Shown here one piece after another: positions 5,090 through 8,205 of a stretch of 8,205 nt of DNA. Source of the DNA: Fidelibacterota bacterium (lineage in GTDB: Bacteria; Fidelibacterota; UBA2242); the NCBI GenBank assembly GCA_030655795.1, contig JAUSPJ010000270.1:1-8205 (forward strand). Direction: 5' to 3'. Made by a program: the position numbers and the translations under genes. Each line of letters starts with the position of its first letter. The first letter of the stretch is position 1. Under the pieces are notes generated by a model that saw only the letters and a program-made list of their open reading frames with translations, was not told the DNA's origin and did not search any database.

Positions 5090-6481
5090 TCAGTTTAAGT
5101 CAAAACTCTCCAGGTATTTCGGAATAGCGGTTTCCCAGTTGAAGCTGGCCTGAATTCGCTCGCCCAGCGCCGCCGACTGCGATGCTTCGCCATGAACGAC
5201 GAATATTTTGCGTGGCGCTTCGTTAAAGCTCGACAGCCAGGCCAGAATCTCGTTATAATCGGCATGGGCCGAAAATCCGCTGATCTGTTCGATATGAGCT
5301 TTGACCGGTATTTGCTGGCCGTGGATTTTGACGCTTTCAGCGCCTTCCAGAATTGTACGCCCGCGGGTTCCTTCGGCCTGGTAACCAATAAATAGCACCG
5401 TATTGTTCGGATTGGCCAGTCGATTGAACAAGTGATGCAGAATTCGCCCGCCGGTCACCATTCCGCTGGCGGAAATAATAATCGCTTTCCCGGAAATATT
5501 ATTGATCGCTTTGGACTGTTCGGCTGTCCGGGTAAACCGCAAATCCGTTGTCTTCAGGATATCAATACCCTTCAATTTAGCCACTTTGGATTCCATATCG
5601 TGGTCCTGAGTGTTTTTCATAAACACATTGGTAGCATTGATAGCCATCGGGCTGTCCACAAAAATCGGCATGATCGAAATACGCTGCTCCTCTTCCAGTT
5701 CCCGAATGGTATAGAGCAGTTCCTGGGTCCGGCCAACCGCAAAAGACGGAATCACCAGAACACCGCCGCGCTCGTAACTGTCGTTGATGACTTTCGCCAG
5801 ATCTTCCTTGCGATCCGTTTCCCCGTGAAGGCGGTCGCCATACGTGGATTCCAGAACCAGGTAATCGGTTCCGAAAACCGTATGGGGATCACGAAGAATC
5901 GGCTGTGCCGGACGCCCCAAATCACCGGAAAACAGAATCCGTCGTTCGCCATCTTCCTGTTTTACACGAATGTCCACAAAGGCCGAGCCGAGTATATGAC
6001 CGGCATCGCGATAACAAAGCGTAAGCTTGGGAGACAGCTCTATTTTTTTTCCGTATGGCAATGGCTCAAACAGTTCCAGGGCATTCTCAGCATCAGTCAG
6101 CGAGTACAGTGGCATTGCGGGTTCGTGTTTGGTAAAATGCTTTTTATTGGCATATTTGGCGTCCTCTTCCTGCAGGTGTGCCGAATCGGGCAGCATAACC
6201 TGGCAAAGGTCCGCCGTCGCAGGAGTTGCATAGACTGTGCCTTTGAACCCCATTTGAACCAGTTTTGGCAGATAGCCGGTATGATCGATATGGGCATGAG
6301 TTAAAATAACCGCATCGATTGAGGTCGGATCAACCGGAAAGTCTTCCCAGTTTCGCAGCCGCAATTCCTTTAGACCCTGGAACATTCCGCAATCAATCAG
6401 GAACTTCTTTTCATCGGCTTCGAGCAAATATTTCGACCCGGTTACCGTACCTGTCGCACCCAGAAATGTTAGTTTTGCCAT
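5090..6481 (-). CDS. Beta-CASP metallo-beta-lactamase-fold RNase-like protein (CPSF73/RMMBL type)
   Basis: 463 residues. The family comprises zinc-dependent RNA nucleases related to eukaryotic CPSF73 and bacterial TTHA0252. The N-terminal lactamase fold starts 'MAKLTFLGATGTVTGS' and 'IDCGMFQG', with the metal motif HAHIDH (62-67), His of 'DAGHILGSA' (about 162) and Asp of 'FSGDLGRP' (about 187). The beta-CASP part begins with the acidic motif A in 'LESTYGD' (Glu about 211) and contains 'IPSFAVGRTQELLY'. The C-terminal RMMBL part holds motif B His in 'FSAHADY' (about 406) and motif C His in 'VVHGE' (about 430). All expected catalytic positions are present, so an active hydrolase is likely; whether it acts as endonuclease or exonuclease cannot be read. 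ATG 6481 follows AGAGGAG (6487-6493) at 5 nt; an earlier start at 6562 would run back through the stop of the upstream gene and is rejected. It lies 14 bp after the NlpC/P60 gene and 4 bp before rarA. Confidence 0.94.
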   Translation of the reverse strand: MAKLTFLGATGTVTGSKYLLEADEKKFLIDCGMFQGLKELRLRNWEDFPVDPTSIDAVILTHAHIDHTGYLPKLVQMGFKGTVYATPATADLCQVMLPDSAHLQEEDAKYANKKHFTKHEPAMPLYSLTDAENALELFEPLPYGKKIELSPKLTLCYRDAGHILGSAFVDIRVKQEDGERRILFSGDLGRPAQPILRDPHTVFGTDYLVLESTYGDRLHGETDRKEDLAKVINDSYERGGVLVIPSFAVGRTQELLYTIRELEEEQRISIMPIFVDSPMAINATNVFMKNTQDHDMESKVAKLKGIDILKTTDLRFTRTAEQSKAINNISGKAIIISASGMVTGGRILHHLFNRLANPNNTVLFIGYQAEGTRGRTILEGAESVKIHGQQIPVKAHIEQISGFSAHADYNEILAWLSSFNEAPRKIFVVHGEASQSAALGERIQASFNWETAIPKYLESFDLN

Positions 6482-6486
6482 AGTTA

Positions 6487-6493
6487 CTCCTCT
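6487..6493 (-). promoter_or_regulatory. Ribosome binding site of the beta-CASP RNase-like gene
   Basis: AGAGGAG with 5 nt to ATG 6481, in the 14-bp gap after the TAA stop (6496-6498) of the upstream gene. It fixes the start at the ATG of 'MAKLTF'. Confidence 0.9.
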
Positions 6494-6495
6494 GA

Positions 6496-8205
6496 TTATT
6501 TTAAAAATATGATTTTTTCTGTTAAAACCCGTTTGCTCAACGCGACCTGGAAAAAGTAGCACCCGGAAGCAACCGTCTGCCCAAAATCGTTGCGGCCGTC
6601 CCAGCTGAGATAGTACTCCGATTTACCGCTTTCCGGACGCTTTATCCGCCGGACAACCCGGCCTTGAGAATTATAGATAAAAACATCAAATGGTTCTTGA
6701 TTCGGAACGATTAATTTAAAGGTTGCCTGGCTGTTAAAGGGATTCGGAAAGCCATGGCTGAGAGTGGGTTTTTCCGGGATCAACGGGGTTTCCGGATCAA
6801 TTCCGGCGCAGGTAAATCCAAACCATTCGGAGATTTTTTTCAGAACGGCTTTCCGCGAAACAGTGTTGGTTATAGTTTCCCAGGGAAAGCCCATATATAC
6901 TAATTTGCCGGGAATTGACCCATCGGAAAACGTGCCTTCATATTGAATGCCGGCCGTTACGCCGCTGGAATATTCCAGACAGGCAATGGCATTTAATTTC
7001 GGTGAAATCACATCGGGATAGTCTTCCTGGTATATCCCGGCCGTACCATCATCAAATTCAAAGGCCAAACCCGAAAATATCCCGCCATTGGCACCGGAAA
7101 CAGTATAATCGTTGGCGTCATCCTGTACATAATCGGCATGCAGATAGTTCAAAAAGAATGACTTGTCGTTCATTCCGCCCTTCTCATCCAGATCCCAGGC
7201 GATTTCGGAACCGCTGACAAAAAGTTGACCGCCACTTTTCAGATACGCCGCGACCAGATTTTGCTCGTTTATGGAAAAGGTTTCATCAACGGTACTTTCA
7301 TCGCCGAGAATCCAGTAAACCGCCTGATAATCCAACAGCCGCACATCCCCGGAAACCACCGCTTCATTCGCAACCGTTTCGAACGGTACTTTTAACTCCG
7401 CCAGTATCTCTCCCATCCATTGCGCAAACGCATGATAAGGCAAGCCCCAGCTGCCGTCACTCCTGTCAAATCCATCGACAATCAACACTTTTCCGGCACA
7501 GGCCGGCAGTGCATAATAGCCATAAACATCTGACGGTAAACTTTCGACGATGCCATCCTCATTATTAATGGATTTCAAGCGAATGAAATAAGGACCATTC
7601 GTCCACTCATAACTGAATTCTCTGACTGTGGGCGATATCAGCGAATCACCCAGCATTGATTCCCAGCCAACACCATCGTTGGAATACTGAATCTGAATCC
7701 CATTGATATTGTCAGCCGAACTTAGGCTCCAATTGATATGCGCCTTTGAATCATTCGTTGTCGAAAGCAGCACCGGTTGGGCCATGGGAAAACTGGGGCC
7801 GGTCATGTTAATATAATAGCGCGGTGTATAATCGCTTAATCCCACGTAAGTATATGTACGATAATTTACCCGCCAATCCGTACTGCTACCGGCCGCTTCA
7901 ACGGCAAGAATCGTTCCATTCGGATTATTGTCCACAGCCAACCGGACATGACCTTCTTTGTGGATCGCGTCACCGGGTTTTAAATCTTCCCAGGAAGCAT
8001 AAGCAACCGCAATTTCGTCATCCATCTCTCTGGTACTGTAATGACGAGAGAGTTTCCAGCAGCGCGATACAAAACCGGAACAGTCCACGCCTACGGCATA
8101 GCCGCTGCCGGAAGATTTACCGGTATATCGATCACCGGCATATTTACCGGCTAGCAATCCGTCATCAAACTGGTCCAGGGTGCTGAAGCCGCCCCATTTA
8201 TAGGG
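6496..8205 (-). CDS. Secreted NlpC/P60 multidomain protein with C-terminal sorting domain (5' end missing)
   Basis: The frame is open to the right edge, so the N-terminus and any signal peptide lie outside; 569 residues are visible. Residues 1-130 are an NlpC/P60 (C40) cysteine-peptidase domain: it opens 'PYKWGG', has the nucleophile in 'VDCSGFVSRCW' (Cys42), then 'LKPGDAI' and the catalytic His86 of 'EGHVRLAV'. Such domains usually cleave peptidoglycan peptides. Residues about 137-232 look like a fibronectin type III domain ('HINWSLSSADNINGIQIQYS', 'PYFIRLKSINNEDG'). Residues about 238-466 form an alpha/beta glutamine-amidotransferase-like domain ('GKVLIVDGF', 'YQAVYWILGDES', 'YLKSGGQLFVSGSEIAWDL') with no obvious Cys nucleophile, similar to modules in large Bacteroidota extracellular proteins. 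Residues about 484-569 ('GFPNPFN', 'VFIYNSQGRVVRRI', 'WDGRNDFGQTVASGCYFF', 'EKIIFLK') are a FlgD-Ig/type IX sorting-like domain. It is probably exported to the outer surface. The exact substrate is unknown. Confidence 0.87.
   Translation of the reverse strand, partial: PYKWGGFSTLDQFDDGLLAGKYAGDRYTGKSSGSGYAVGVDCSGFVSRCWKLSRHYSTREMDDEIAVAYASWEDLKPGDAIHKEGHVRLAVDNNPNGTILAVEAAGSSTDWRVNYRTYTYVGLSDYTPRYYINMTGPSFPMAQPVLLSTTNDSKAHINWSLSSADNINGIQIQYSNDGVGWESMLGDSLISPTVREFSYEWTNGPYFIRLKSINNEDGIVESLPSDVYGYYALPACAGKVLIVDGFDRSDGSWGLPYHAFAQWMGEILAELKVPFETVANEAVVSGDVRLLDYQAVYWILGDESTVDETFSINEQNLVAAYLKSGGQLFVSGSEIAWDLDEKGGMNDKSFFLNYLHADYVQDDANDYTVSGANGGIFSGLAFEFDDGTAGIYQEDYPDVISPKLNAIACLEYSSGVTAGIQYEGTFSDGSIPGKLVYMGFPWETITNTVSRKAVLKKISEWFGFTCAGIDPETPLIPEKPTLSHGFPNPFNSQATFKLIVPNQEPFDVFIYNSQGRVVRRIKRPESGKSEYYLSWDGRNDFGQTVASGCYFFQVALSKRVLTEKIIFLK

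Noticed and set aside
5432..6304. 290-codon plus-strand open frame
   Set aside because: It lies wholly antisense to the well-supported beta-CASP RNase-like gene, has no recognisable motifs and no ribosome binding site; it is a shadow of that gene's codon pattern.
6482..6562. N-terminal extension of the RNase-like gene to an ATG at 6562
   Set aside because: It would overlap the C-terminal coding region of the NlpC/P60 gene; the ATG at 6481 has an ideal ribosome binding site and begins with the family's usual first strand.
8155..8157. TTG as the real start of the NlpC/P60 gene
   Set aside because: The frame continues upstream to the window edge and encodes 'PYKWGG', the usual beginning of the NlpC/P60 domain, so the gene is cut by the edge rather than starting here.
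1..8205. CRISPR array, tRNA, rRNA, integrase or transposase gene
   Set aside because: No regularly spaced repeat-spacer series, no tRNA-like cloverleaf with a TTC-A-A arm noticed by eye, and no recombinase-like protein in any frame; short RNA genes could still have been missed without a search tool.

Overview
The window looks like chromosomal DNA of a Gram-negative-type bacterium, probably of the FCB superphylum or a related candidate phylum (Calditrichota, KSB1, Marinimicrobia, Zixibacteria and similar). The main pointer is the protein at the right end. It has an NlpC/P60 domain and a glutamine-amidotransferase-like domain, and ends in a 'PNPFN ... G.Y.....' module of the FlgD-Ig / type IX secretion sorting type, which is typical of those lineages. 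This placement is inference; no rRNA or tRNA is present to confirm it.

Left part (1-2442). The 3' two-thirds of a small, single-domain L-asparaginase-like gene runs rightward off the left edge. It converges with ade, an adenine deaminase gene on the minus strand. The 367 bases between them (363-729) hold no convincing gene. They contain a nested stem-loop followed by a U-tract on the minus strand (a distant terminator candidate) and a patchwork of imperfect direct and inverted repeats of the dispersed 'GTCATT.CGA...GAAG.AATC' style.

Middle part (2477-3756). A three-gene minus-strand operon encodes two paralogous AbrB/MazE-type DNA-binding proteins and a small protein with the layout of a Doc/Fic toxin, whose signature has lost its catalytic histidine. 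The genes are 7 bp apart or overlap by 8 bp, each has a good ribosome binding site, and the operon ends in a clear hairpin terminator. Its promoter region is very AT-rich (about 24% G+C over 3481-3720, counted by hand). It carries a perfect tandem 12-bp repeat that overlaps the likely -10 box, a natural candidate for an autoregulatory operator. This toxin-antitoxin-like module with a decayed or repurposed effector is the most unusual item in the window.

Right part (3757-8205). Three minus-strand genes are packed as an operon: the secreted NlpC/P60 multidomain protein (its start lies beyond the right edge), a beta-CASP metallo-beta-lactamase-fold RNase-like protein 14 bp downstream, and rarA (AAA+ replication/recombination ATPase) 4 bp after that. 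rarA has no visible Shine-Dalgarno sequence and is probably translated by coupling. The RNase and RarA suggest nucleic-acid housekeeping; the cell-surface protein at the head of the same transcription unit is not obviously related in function.
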